From: Terebella lapidaria
Lineage: Eukaryota > Annelida > Polychaeta > Terebellida > Terebellidae
Reading direction: 5' to 3'
NCBI GenBank assembly: GCA_949152475.1
Contig: OX424559.1
Location: 15,035,809-15,099,808, forward strand
DNA: 64,000 nucleotides
Of this stretch, positions 29,484 to 41,233 are shown piece after piece. The notes under the pieces are model-generated. The model was not told the DNA's origin. It searched no databases and saw only the letters and a program-made list of their open reading frames with translations. The translations under genes and the position numbers were made by a program. Numbering within the stretch: position 1 is the first letter of the stretch; every line of letters begins with the position of its first letter.

Positions 29484-30821
29484 TAGCACCAAGGGTGCTG
29501 TAGCTTACCGGCAATCATGAGAAACGCAGAGTATTGATTTTCCAACATATAAATTGTTACACTGATCTTGAACTCTAAATTTCAAAACATGTTCGTAAAT
29601 GTTGCTGGAAACACATTTTCTGCATGGACTATAATACGAAATCAAATAACACATCTCAAAGGTAGATAAAGAGAATCATATACATTATTTTGAGAAAAAC
29701 TGTCTGAATAGACTTTGACAAAATGGCCACCAAAGACAAAATTCATCGTTTTTGACCTTTCAAGGTCATTGAAGGTGAAATTCAAGGTCATCACTCAAAC
29801 TGCAATATATGATTTCCCATTTGAATGTGCCAATACTGAGGCTCTATTTTGAAGTCTTCTATGAGTTTACTCCGCACAGCTCCCATTATGAGTCCAAAAA
29901 ATTTTCAATGGCCAAAAAAAAATTTTTTTTTTTTCTGGAAATGGCTCAAAACGAATAGTGACTTGATTTGGGACAAAAAAATTTTTTTTTGCCGACTCGT
30001 CAAAAAATCAAAATGGCAGCCACAAGCAGACCGGCGATTCAAGGGCAACGAAACTTATACACGTCATAAAGGTACATGAGTGGAATGTTTTGAAACAAAA
30101 ATCTCAAAACTGATCACACAGTTTTTGAGAAAATGGCCATAAAAATCCAAAATTAGCCATTTTTCGACAAAAAACGTCGTTTTGACCTTCCAAGGTCATT
30201 GAAGGTGAAATTCAAGGTCATCACTCAAACTGCAATATATGATTTCCCATTTGAATGTGCCAATACTTAGGCTCTATTTTGAAGTCTTCTATGAGTTTAC
30301 TCCGCACAGCTCCCATTATGAGTCCAAAAAATTTTTCAATGGCCCAAAAAAAAATTTTTTTTTTTTTTGCTGGAAATGGCTCAAAACGAATAGTGACTTG
30401 ATTTGGGACAAAAAAAATTTTTTTCGCCGACCCGTCAAAAAATCAAAATGGCCGCCACAAGCAGACCGACAATTCAAGGGCAACGAAACTTATACACGTC
30501 ATAAAGGTACATGAGAGGAGTGTTTTGAAACAAAAATCTCAAAACTGATCAGACAGTTTTTGAGAAAATGGCCTCCAAAGTCCAAAATTGGCAATTTTTC
30601 GTCAAAAATGGACGCCAAATAGGCAAAAACGATTCAATCAAAAAAATTAAAAAAACGTCTTTAGATACTGGCCCAAGGTATGTTCTGACAAATTTATGGG
30701 GAAATTCATCATGTCAAAAAAAAGTTACAGACCCGGACGGACGACGGACAGACGACGGACGGACGGACGACGGACGAAATACCACGACAATAGCTTATCG
30801 GCCCAAAGGGCCGGTAAGCTA
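29484..30821 (-). mobile_element. 1.35-kb non-coding repeat element, copy B (inverted relative to copy A)
   Basis: Read on the minus strand, it starts TAGCTTACCGGCCCTTTGGG (30821) and ends at TTGGTGCTA (29484), as copy A does. It carries the same tandem inner units, with AAAACTGATCAGACAGTTTT and GACCTTCCAAGGTC palindromes. CGGACGGACGACGGACGGAC-like repeats lie next to the 30.8-kb end. Divergence from copy A is low to moderate by eye. Confidence 0.75.
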
Positions 30822-33421
30822 ATAATACTGTACAGCGTGTCACAGAGTGCATGATGTCAATGATGAATGAAAGCTAATTTTTCGAGTGGCAAAGCAGGGA
30901 GGTATTATTTCTTCAGTCATTATATCACTGCATTTATTCAAGCGCCTCCTTCCAAATACATGATTTACAAACATTATTTGATGGTCCCATCCTTTATTAT
31001 AGACATCCTTCCGAAACCCACAACACAGTAAATGTCTTTCCCGGGTTCATTGAACATTGAGTCAGTAACACAAAGTCGCACAGCAACCAGTAACAGTACA
31101 GGCCCCTGATGTCACAAGACACGATAATACCAAAACAGCTTGTAACCATCAGCTATGTGGGTCACACGCTATATATAGGTTACGCGTGCAGTAGTATCTC
31201 TGGGGGTAGACTCACTTTGTGGACTTGCAAATAGTTCGTCAGTATTGACTATTAGCATGCTTAAGAGTAAATGGATAAAGATGTGCTATATTTCAGTATG
31301 CTACTAGTATTTGACTCCCTTAAAATGTGATTGATCACTGATCAGTGAGCATCAAGATGCAAAATAGAAACTCTGAAGACAAATCATGACACAGACAACA
31401 TAATGTCACCTCAAAGTGTAAATGTCATATTTGTAGCTGAAACCAATGCCATCAGTTTCTACAATCCAAATGATTGCAGAGCAAGACAAAGGAAAGTAAA
31501 GACCCATTCAGAACAAACCTAAACTTGCCATTGACTGCGGTCAAATAAAAATATACAAAGTTGGTAAAAGTTCTCTACACTAGTATAGGGCACCAATATA
31601 GACAAGGTTTTTTCATCATTTCTCCACTTTTGCTTTCGTGCAGTACGGATTTCAGTGAAGAAGATAGAAGATATTCCAGACGGTGTAATAGGGAATCAAA
31701 GAAGGTACACAAAAGCAATGAACCACACACAAAGGCCAATAAATTCTGATGAACTGTACTCAAGTTATATGCTGCACAAGAACCTTGAAAATGTCAGATC
31801 CCCATCTAGCCTGCACCTAGAAATACAGCACTGTTACGTGATGAAATCCTAGGAAACACCAATAACTGTGCCCCCCCCCCCCCCCTCCACCCCCACCCAC
31901 AACCCCTTAAGTTCCATCTGACCATGCTCTCCAAGTGCTGCCACACAGCAGGCAGCCAACAGAAAGCAGTGAACTACCACCAGCAACTGGCTCGACCAGA
32001 CAACAAATCAATACACGAGGGCCAGTGTAAGAGTCTAGAGGGCCAGTGAAACAGTCTAGTCTGTGAACCACCAGATGTTGCAAGGCATGCTGGGAAGTCT
32101 GGCCGACCCACCCACTGCACTCTGTGCCCTTCGCCTGCTCTGTCTAGCATACCGCCTACAATCGACTGAACTGGCGGATTGTTTGGGTGCCTGCTTGGCC
32201 AGCCACGTGACTGTGCGATAGGCTATAAATAGCTGGCAGACCCATCAACAGTGGCACATTTTGGACTCGGTACAACGAGGCATGATGAAATGTCAAATTG
32301 GTATTTAATAGTGGCCATACAGTGAAAGTGCAAACAATGACAAGTAGCTATTTACAAGTATAATCAGTATGTGTACTTGAAACAAGTCAAAGGTTCAACA
32401 AGGCATGCCACAGAAATATAAGTGGGGCCAAAAAAAAGATTCTGATCAGCAGATTATAAACACTAACGGCCAGGGCATACCAGATTGATAGTGTGGAGTG
32501 GTCTAGAGTAAAATGGTTATTTCTCTCCAGTCACCACATATTAGTACCATGATTTATAAATGTCATAAAGTAGTTTTCTGATCTTCACACATAATTAAGG
32601 ATTGATTGCATGTGATCGTCATGAACCTGGCAGTGACCAGCTGTCCATTCACTTATAATGTAAATATAAAGGTAACAAATTCTGAATTTACACACTTCCA
32701 ACCAACGTGAAACTTCGCCTTTCTGATTGTTAGCCATCAAGGATTACTAACCGAGACTCTGTTTCTTACTAAGCAATGTTAAATTTGTTAAATTCATCGT
32801 TTTCATATGTCATTTTCCGACCTATTTCTCAGTCTACAAAATACACTCACAACAATGCGAGCGAAAGATTATTCTGTGCAGCAAATAGCTAGCGAGGCCA
32901 GTAAAACTCACAGGTGATATGCACTCGGGTGCACCGAGGTGTATGGGATTATGAATGATCCGCTCATTGTATTCATCTCACAGAAATTATAGCCCTGGAT
33001 ATTCTCATTATTTCGACGACAACAAGGAATAAATATATGCAACAGCCAGTGCTTGTCAAGCAGAACACTCGAATCTTCGTTTTGGTGAAACGTATAAAAT
33101 GATTTATCTAATCATCAAATTGCACAGCTTTCGTGATATCATTTATGAAACCATGTCTCGGTTCATCATCCATGCATATTTATGTGTGTGCTAGCCAAGT
33201 TTTAGGTCAGGGGATTGTATTGTTTTGGTGATTTTGTTACCTTTACTTTCACATTATAAGTCAATGGAAAAGTGCCTCAGTGCAGTCACCGGTAGGTTAC
33301 GTGCAATCACACCTTAAAGCTCACAGGAGTGGGCAGTTGGCAGCAATTTTTTTGAGTAGCAAAAGTATGTGCTACTTCGAAATCTCATATTTATCTTATT
33401 ATTTTTTTGTATGGCATTCAG
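30822..33421. other. Intergenic stretch with a poly-C run and one TATA-like site
   Basis: A C homopolymer lies at 31871-31886. CACGTGACTGTGCGATAGGC followed by TATAAATAG near 32200-32232 resembles a core promoter. No coding exon was recognised on either strand. Confidence 0.35.
32199..32232 (+). promoter_or_regulatory. E-box plus TATA-like core promoter candidate
   Basis: CCACGTGA is followed about 20 bases later by CTATAAATAG. The TATA-like word is a 10-bp near-palindrome (reverse CTATTTATAG), so direction is ambiguous. No gene was found next to it. Confidence 0.25.
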
Positions 33422-33546
33422 GGGCCCAAGTACCGTACACTGCTCCTTAATACTACTCGTTCACTGAAAATATACCATTTAATCCGTCTCGCATTTTTAA
33501 TCCTTATTGAATATAAAGGAAGGCGCAGGATATGATACTTGGGCCC
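33422..33546. mobile_element. Small MITE with GGGCCCAAGTA ends, 125 bp
   Basis: The left end GGGCCCAAGTA and right end TACTTGGGCCC are exact inverted repeats. ATTCAG flanks both sides (33416-33421 and 33547-33552), a probable 6-bp target duplication. Non-coding. Confidence 0.6.
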
Positions 33547-33552
33547 ATTCAG

Positions 33553-35908
33553 GCATCGAACAGTGCATTTGCATTGAAACTACTTCGAAGTTTGAATATT
33601 GTTTTTAAAAAGTTTCATTGCATAATCTAATCCGAAATATTGATTCTTTGGAACAGAACAGTTAGTTTGCCCAAAATGTTCTGTGTTCAGGTTTATGGAA
33701 ACATTCGAAATTGGGGGAGGGGGGGGGGGGGGGGTAGTAGTACTACCCACTTAGCCCCAATATCCATCCGATTCCAGGAGCGACTGGATTTTTTTCTCTC
33801 TGACATCAAAGACATGTGTACAAACAGAACACAATGTCCAGTTCATTTCCCAAAGTGGCCAGTTAGAGAGGAGGTGTCCGGTCATGAATAGCATCTTGGA
33901 TCAATCCATGGCTAGCGGGGTAGGGGTGGGGGGGGGGGGGGGTTCTAGCAAACAGGTGTCTAACACAGGGATACCCAATCAAAGCAAAACCCAAGCAAGC
34001 GAAGAGCCTGTTGCTTGCTATTATTTTTGGACACAGTAAGAGGCATAGGAACCCAGAGCGCTGGCCAACGCTTGCGAATCACAGATGTGGTGTTGGGCAG
34101 AGAATTCACCTCAGCCAAGGCCAAGGTTCAACATGCAACAATAGAGGGATATTTCGTTGATGTTTTCTTCTGTTGCCTGGCAACCAAATGGCCACTTGCA
34201 CTTATCTGAGTCCAGCGATGGTCTCAACAGATGAGATTGTCTATGAATTCTATCCTTTAGGAAATGTAGCAAACGCTTTATGACCATTCCTATCTATCTG
34301 CTTGTAAATGAACATTAAAAGGCAGTTTTTCTTTTTCAAGTAGAGGAAACACATCTGCGAGAATTTAATGTTTGTTCGGTTTTTGTTTGTTAGAATACTT
34401 TGCTTACTCTTAATCCTAAATTATATTAGTGTTTTGTCGAATGCTTCAATAATCAAGCACTTGCTTGAGTCTCTACATTTCTAAAATTTTGAGCACTTGC
34501 AGTCTCAATTCAAATGGTCAATTATTTCAACTCATGTATTGGGCATGAATTTCCATGTCCTCACCAAAATTCAGGCCATATTTCGGAACAACACAAGATG
34601 TTATTTTCCTTTTCAATTTAGCGACATCACACTTCCGATTATAATCTTGGATGGTGTGGGCACACCTGACCTGGCAGGCTGAATCATCAGGGGATTTTTG
34701 TTTTCACACCGGCGTTTGAAGTGTAAAGCTCGAGCAACACATGATCCTTCGCTCCCCACAAAGATTGAACCACGCTTGAGATTACAAATGAGTCCGAACA
34801 TCAGTATGAAAATTTGTGAAATACATTGAATGTACAGAACGTTTTCACAGAGATCTGAGGCTATTTATGCCTGTTTGCATCACATTGGAGTGTACTAAAT
34901 GCAGAATGACTTTGGACATAAAAAGCCCATTCATGGGGGGCCACAGATTTGAGCTCACAACTAAAACTCACAAACAAAATATTCCCTTGTGGGACAAAAA
35001 CGCAGTGCAGAATGGTTATAACATGGAAAGTCCCATTCAATTACTTCACCCGTGTTAAAAGCTGGATGGTTTTACACTTGAATGACATGGAATCGCAATG
35101 AACAAAATTATATCTTATAGATCAAAATTATATAGCTTATAGATCTATCTCAATCCTCGACAATCAATAAATAGGGGACGGGTTCACATACAAACAAGAT
35201 TGCATACATGTACTCATAAATTTTCTTGATTACATATACATATACTACAAAACTATGATGTTTGAGGACATTTGATTCTATAGCTAAATAGTGAAATGTA
35301 CGCTTCCATGACCGTTTTTTTTTAGGGTTGTTATCTTAAAATTATGGTACCTTGAGGACTTTTACACCTTTGCCAATTGAAAAGGACATAAAATATAAAG
35401 GTTTCAAAGTAACAGTAATCTTCGTGTTTTTTTTTTACCTCCACACGAGTCGCTAGATAATTGGCTAGATGATTTATCACATCCTATGATGCTTGATGAG
35501 AACTGTTAGGTTAGGTCACATACACAAATTTATTTCCCCTGCTTCCAAACATGGAACTCAAATTGCTAAATGCTATCCATACATTAGACAGATCTCTGAA
35601 TGTACTGTTTTATAAACCCGAACACTTCCTTTTAAATTTATGTGAAGAAATTCAAAAAAGGATAATGTGCATGTCCTCTGTCAGCTCTCTCTATTTTGCT
35701 TGCTGCATTTATGTTCTTGATCATTCAACTGTGACAATTTTTGTTGTTGAGGCAAGCACAAACTGGCCAATTACTAGTAATTGGGAACCCAACAAGTGAA
35801 ATATGGGGAAGAACCTGTTGCCCACAAAAAGGCTTTCAATGGCAAGGAAAATGTAATTTCGATCTGGCTCATTACAGTTCATCTCCCACCAAAGTTTAAA
35901 AATACTAG
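33553..35908. other. Intergenic stretch, no gene seen
   Basis: It contains long G homopolymers at about 33713-33734 and 33927-33942. Several ORFs of 60-80 codons have no domain, splice-site or homology support. Confidence 0.35.
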
Positions 35909-36345
35909 TAGGGGTGGCATATTGAGGACAATTTCATATCAATATATATATCATGATTTCAAGTTTGATATAATCGATTATTTTTCTTGAGAAAAAAAGC
36001 CTACCAAAATCGCCAAAAAAACATGTAGAAGTCCAACGGAGTTTACCAAAAGCCTGTGATTATGGGTTACATTTACAAAGTTAAAGATATTTAGCCTAAA
36101 AACATCATACATGCATGCACACGCCGAATACTTCATTGCATTGCACAGTAACCAGCTATAACCACGCGCAAATGTAGCGATCGATACAGGGAAAGCCGGC
36201 TGAGTATGGTTGACCAGCTGCGTCAAAACTCGGGTGTTTAACTACATTTTAAGATATCGATATTTTCAGAACCCTTCGATACGATATATCGTGGCTTGGT
36301 AAAATTTGATTATCGATATGTCGATATAGTATCGTGCCACCCCTA
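35909..36345. mobile_element. hAT-like MITE with TAGGGGTGGCA ends, about 437 bp
   Basis: The left end TAGGGGTGGCA and right end TGCCACCCCTA are perfect inverted repeats. The right subterminal part is full of TATCGATAT words, as in many animal hAT-like short elements. The 8-bp flanks (AATACTAG and TTAACAAG) match only partly, so a target duplication is not secure. Confidence 0.6.
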
Positions 36346-36598
36346 TTAACAAGTACACATATATATAGCATTAATGGACGTCTCAAAGTGAAAAGACAAT
36401 GAAACATTTTTGACACTACGAGTTTCCAGCACTTTGAATCTTATAAACATTAGAAATCTGTTCTAACTTGTTTTAAATGTTTCAAGCTCGGATGATTGTA
36501 CAAAACGAGTGATCACCCGAGCACAGCTCGAGCTTTACAACTACAGATGCCGGTGTACACGAACCTCTGAGTGACTTGAGCGCTAGAAATTTGAGAAA

Positions 36599-36780
36599 TA
36601 CTGTGAACTCAGAAAGTATCAGTGTCCATTTATTTAGCGTTTTTAAAGACACTAAGTTATGAAATATGGGTTTGCATTTCTGTTTCTGTCATCTACCCAC
36701 GAAATTAAATGGCCGCTAATACATCCACTTTGGTAAAAATGCTAAACTAAATGGACCCTAATATTTCTGGGTTTACAGTA
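36599..36780. mobile_element. TACTGTAAA-type palindromic MITE, 182 bp
   Basis: The ends TACTGTGAACTCAGAAAGTA and TATTTCTGGGTTTACAGTA pair imperfectly. GTGTCCATTTATTTAGC pairs with GCTAAACTAAATGGAC inside. TA lies at both borders. Non-coding. Confidence 0.65.
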
Positions 36781-38000
36781 AAGTGTTTGCTTTGTTTTAG
36801 CACTCGAGAAACTTAAATTGTAATCTATGAATTTTCACTGGGGTGACATTTTTTGATAAAGATCAAAAATAATTTGTAATATCCAACTGCAAAACTACAT
36901 TTTTAGTACATGTTCGACTTTAATTTTTCTGCAGTTTGGATCACTTTTAAAAATATCGAAACATTCACCTGTTCTGCATGTCAGTGAATTGATGTCACTA
37001 ATTTTGTTAAACTTCATATTTACTGAATTCTGACAACTGTCTAAACCTGCGATGGATTACAATTCAACATAGCATACACTCCACATCTGTAATTAATGTA
37101 CTGATGAATTCTTTACTTCAGTGACTGACTAGTTGAGGTGATTACTAGCTAGATCTAGTAGGTGAACCAGCCATGAACATCATTCCCCAAACTATTTTCC
37201 ATTAGTAACTTCTAACTTCACATACATTAATTTTGAAACAGTACCAAGAACTAGTTCAATATATTAGTATTTATCTACTGTCAGAAGATACATAGCTACT
37301 AAAAATCATTTCTGAACAGGTATATGCATGGTAATTCATCAGTCAAATGCAAGTATGAAGTGAACAACAGTGTGTTTGGTGCTAGCCTACTCTGAAAACA
37401 ACAAACACATGTAGACTCTATGCAAGTTCTCATCCCACATGACAAATTCAACATCGGATGCACTCGAAATGCACTCTAGGAAAACAGAATAACTACATGC
37501 AAGTACTTGTATGCATTCAAATCATATGGCATAGAGCGGTAGTTACCAGTAGATGTAGAGACAAGCCTTGTGTGTCAACATAAACTGTCAAACAAGTCTG
37601 AATATGATTGCAAACAACCTGGGGCCGTGGCGCGGGGGCAGGGAGGGGGTGTTGCATCTGCACTACGATTTCTGATGGACAAAAATCCAGATCACAAATT
37701 CCAAGCGTTTGTAAGTTCACGCAGCCCACCCCCATGATCACTCGAGCTAATGAAACCATTGCTTGTTGCCTGCTGGGGAATGTTCCGAGTCAGACAGTCG
37801 ATAGACGAGACGACCATGTGATTCGCACCCCTCCCCTGCGACTTCCGTCCAATACACATAAAATCTTCGCCAAACCGCTGTATTTTCGCCCACAACAAAT
37901 CCCTAAGTTATGCCAAAAATACGCTTATTTTGCACCCTGATGTCTCAGGATTTGAATGAGATGTATGTAGCCTTCAATATCGTTATATTTACCACGAACA
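36781..38000. other. Intergenic stretch, no gene seen
   Basis: A GC-richer patch (GCGGGGGCAGGGAGGGGG) lies near 37630, with no recognised coding exon before the assembly gap. Confidence 0.35.
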
Positions 38001-38200
38001 NNNNNNNNNNNNNNNNNNNNNNNNNNNNNNNNNNNNNNNNNNNNNNNNNNNNNNNNNNNNNNNNNNNNNNNNNNNNNNNNNNNNNNNNNNNNNNNNNNNN
38101 NNNNNNNNNNNNNNNNNNNNNNNNNNNNNNNNNNNNNNNNNNNNNNNNNNNNNNNNNNNNNNNNNNNNNNNNNNNNNNNNNNNNNNNNNNNNNNNNNNNN
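38001..38200. other. Assembly gap (200 N)
   Basis: Exactly 200 N, probably a fixed-length scaffold gap. Reading frames running across it are meaningless. Confidence 0.99.
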
Positions 38201-38460
38201 TGTCCTATCCCGAAATCTGGGAGAAAATCCACGGAGAAATGGTGAAATGGGATGGAAATTCCACTTTGTAGCTAAGCTACCCAAGATGGCGGCAGAACAA
38301 GGTCGTTTTGTGTTCGAATTGCTATTCTGGGACATTCAAATGACGCGTAAGCAATGTTGCTATAGAAACTCGCGCTGATTGGTCCATTTGCCCGTGACGT
38401 GGCCCTAATTAGGTCAAGGTACCCGTATGAACACGTGGAACGCTCTGTAAATAAACAAAA
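38201..38460. promoter_or_regulatory. TATA-less promoter-like patch
   Basis: CCAAGATGGCGGCAG (YY1-type, about 38281) lies about 95 bases from CGCGCTGATTGGTCC (CCAAT box on the minus strand) and near GTGACGTGGC (CRE-like). This combination is typical of housekeeping promoters. The target may be a distal DYRK1 first exon (minus strand, about 10 kb away) or a gene lost in the gap. Confidence 0.35.
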
Positions 38461-40218
38461 CCACATTGATTTCTCGTGGGCAGAAAAATATTTTGCGCAG
38501 TTCCAGCAGCAATTGACTCAATGTACATGTGGCTATGACTAAGACCATTCCTGCGGACGGAATGATTGGACTCTAAACAAAGCACCATATCTAGATATCC
38601 TCGAACTATCGGGACCAGTTGATGATTAACAAAGACTTTGTCCAAGTCTGTGATACTGATAGACAGTTTGACACTTCACTTGTGAATTAATTTTACCACT
38701 CACACTGTCTGTATTTTAGCTCGAACTGTATACATGCTTTTACTTGAGAAAGACAGCTATCAACAGATAAATACTTCGACACATGGTCTCTTTGTACTCA
38801 TTTTAATTACCTGACGGCGCGTGTATTGTTTGTTATATATTTTATAAATTTTCATATGGGCCTAGGCCTAAGTTAGGCCATCCATGATCCAGATCAATAC
38901 ATTTTTAAAAATAAATTTCTGATAAAATCATCAGAGTCAAATCCACATCTGGTTGAAGCCTTGATATGTTAATTATGACGATACAATGCTAGTTAATGTA
39001 TCTTCTTTTCAAGGTAAATAAAAAATGAAGTAGGCCCATGTGAGACTTCCATTTAAAAGCAAAATGTTGAACATTATGACAGTGTCTTGATCTGTATCAT
39101 AACGTTTTGAGAAGAAAAGTGAAAGCCAGATCAGTGGAATTTGACATCGCTACCGGACAGAGTAAATTCTTTCTCTTTTAAAAAAATCAAAATTATCGTC
39201 AGCTGTTCAATGTTAGACTTAATGTTTAAAAATTCTCAAAATGTTGTCCAAAATCTGTAAATCTTTATTTGCATTGTATTACAGGTTTCACAGTTACACT
39301 TGAAAGCAACACAATTTCTTGCCAACTGTGTAATGAAAGTGCTGTACATGTATATATGAATATGATCGAAGTTTCGATAGACCAGAAACATGAATCGATG
39401 TGATTCACTCTGAAATATCAAACTGAGATATTAAGCAAAAAAAATCTCAAGTAAATTTCACACATATATGGCACTATTTGGTTAACCTCCTGAAGATCTC
39501 TATCTGGATAACCCCTTTAATATTTATGGGTTACCGTTCAATTTCACAAACATGACAGCCTAAGTAGGTACTTCACAGCATTTGACTGTTTGCAAACATT
39601 TCATTTCAAAATGACACATGTCATATCAGGTGGGAGGCGAAGTAAGGTTTATGTCGAGTGTCATATTGTTCTCATAGATAAATGGTATATAAATACGAGT
39701 GCTGCCCAACACTTATGGTAGTTGTGCACAAGGGGCAACTGACCAAAAATTCCTGGCTTTGTTTGATACACATTTACAACGACAATCACATTTATTTTAT
39801 AAAAGAATCCGATTTAATCACAAGAACCTGGACATCTTACAGACATCTTGACTATGTTAATAATACAGTAATACAGTATAACTGTGGGGATAATCATAAC
39901 CAATAAACATCGGATTTATCTTAGAATTCTGAATATTCGATAGTCTTGTGGTAAATTCAATACGTGGTACATGTATACAAGTTCAGAATTTGCAATGAAG
40001 CGCAATAAACATACAGTATGCAAAAAATCTATAAGAAGTATCCTGAGCAACCACTTAATAAATCACACACACAGCAAAATTTGTATTCTTACTGTACAGA
40101 ACACACATGTTCAAGCAAATTTCAATAAATATATTTATTATGGCAAATCAAAAACACATAGGAAATTAATGGCTGAAGCAAATCATGGTGAAGTAGTTGG
40201 ATGAATATTAGACACAAG
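38461..40218. other. Intergenic stretch, no gene seen
   Basis: AT-rich unique sequence with short ORFs only. Confidence 0.35.
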
Positions 40219-40231
40219 AGAACTGGTACTC

Positions 40232-40397
40232 GGTATGATAGGTATGATAGGAAGCGTGTGACATAGCCCTGTCATGCAGTCCCAAACCGGAATGGAACTG
40301 CACAGTGGTAAATATATCACACCCCATAATTAGGTTGCACTGCATAAACACAAAAATGGGTTCGCCCAACAAAAATATTTAAAAAAAAAAAAAAAAA
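40232..40397 (+). mobile_element. Poly(A)-tailed retroposed short RNA with 13-bp target duplication
   Basis: AGAACTGGTACTC occurs immediately before (40219-40231) and immediately after (40398-40410) a 166-bp insert ending in an uninterrupted A run. This is the hallmark of LINE-mediated retroposition. The insert contains a nested hairpin: GTGTGA with TCACAC outside, TGCAGTCC with GGAACTGCA inside. A second half contains GGGTTCGCCC. The parent RNA is not recognised; a SINE or a retroposed small RNA are both possible. Confidence 0.7.
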
Positions 40398-40410
40398 AGA
40401 ACTGGTACTC

Positions 40411-41233
40411 AGTGACCTTGGCCAATGCGAGGACCACGGAACTTGACGGAAGTGAAACGCCCCTCTTCCTCTTGACCTTTTGTGACCTCAAGCTCAATAA
40501 CTACAAACAGAGAGAGTGATATCAGAGTTGAAGTCTATTGCTTCCCTATAGATAAATCAAACATTTTACAGTACCAGTCTGGAATCACATCGAGGGATAC
40601 AAAGCACTGAGAATGGCGGTGATGTAAACATATATTTCAAACGGTCTTCACCATCAACTCGAAATGAAATCACTGAGAAAGGGGCAGCCGTTGGAGAAAA
40701 CAGGTACCTATATATATAACTAGTGTGTACATGTATATGTGTATTCTTGGTTTTTTCATAAACGTATTGCAACATCTAAAACTTTCTCGCAATGCCACTT
40801 TAAGTATATCAAACCATGGATATCATGATGGCTCTGGCACAGTCTTGATACTAAAACATTCTTGATTCTTGACACAAGCTTAAACAAATTTAAGCATGCT
40901 GATGAATACTTTTCAAAAGATATACATTTTGTAAAATATACAGATTTCTTCAGAAACAGACATTCAGAACAAATTTTCCAATGAACATCGACTATTTGAT
41001 GAAATTCATTCTTCAAGCTATTTCTGCACAACTCAACAGCATTCAATCTTGAATTCATACAAGTTACAAGAATTACCTGTGGAGTATGCATCAGATTCAA
41101 ACAAGGTGATATAAAAGCAGACAAGCTATGAATCATGATCATGATTTCGTATTTATGACAAAAATACAACAGATTATGCACATGTAAGTATGAACAATAC
41201 AGAAGGAGTCGCAGCTGTTTGTCCAGCTGTCCC
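40411..41233 (-). other. TMEM192 3' flank or 3' UTR
   Basis: Minus-strand downstream region of TMEM192. No canonical AATAAA was found close to the stop, so the UTR length is unknown. The 141-codon minus-strand ORF at 40756-41181 has no recognisable domain. Confidence 0.35.

Noticed and set aside
37910-38335. ORFs spanning the N gap
   Set aside because: They run through 200 N and are meaningless.
40756-41181. 141-codon minus-strand ORF downstream of TMEM192
   Set aside because: No domain, no conserved phrase and no splice logic; TMEM192 already ends at 41234 with the expected length.
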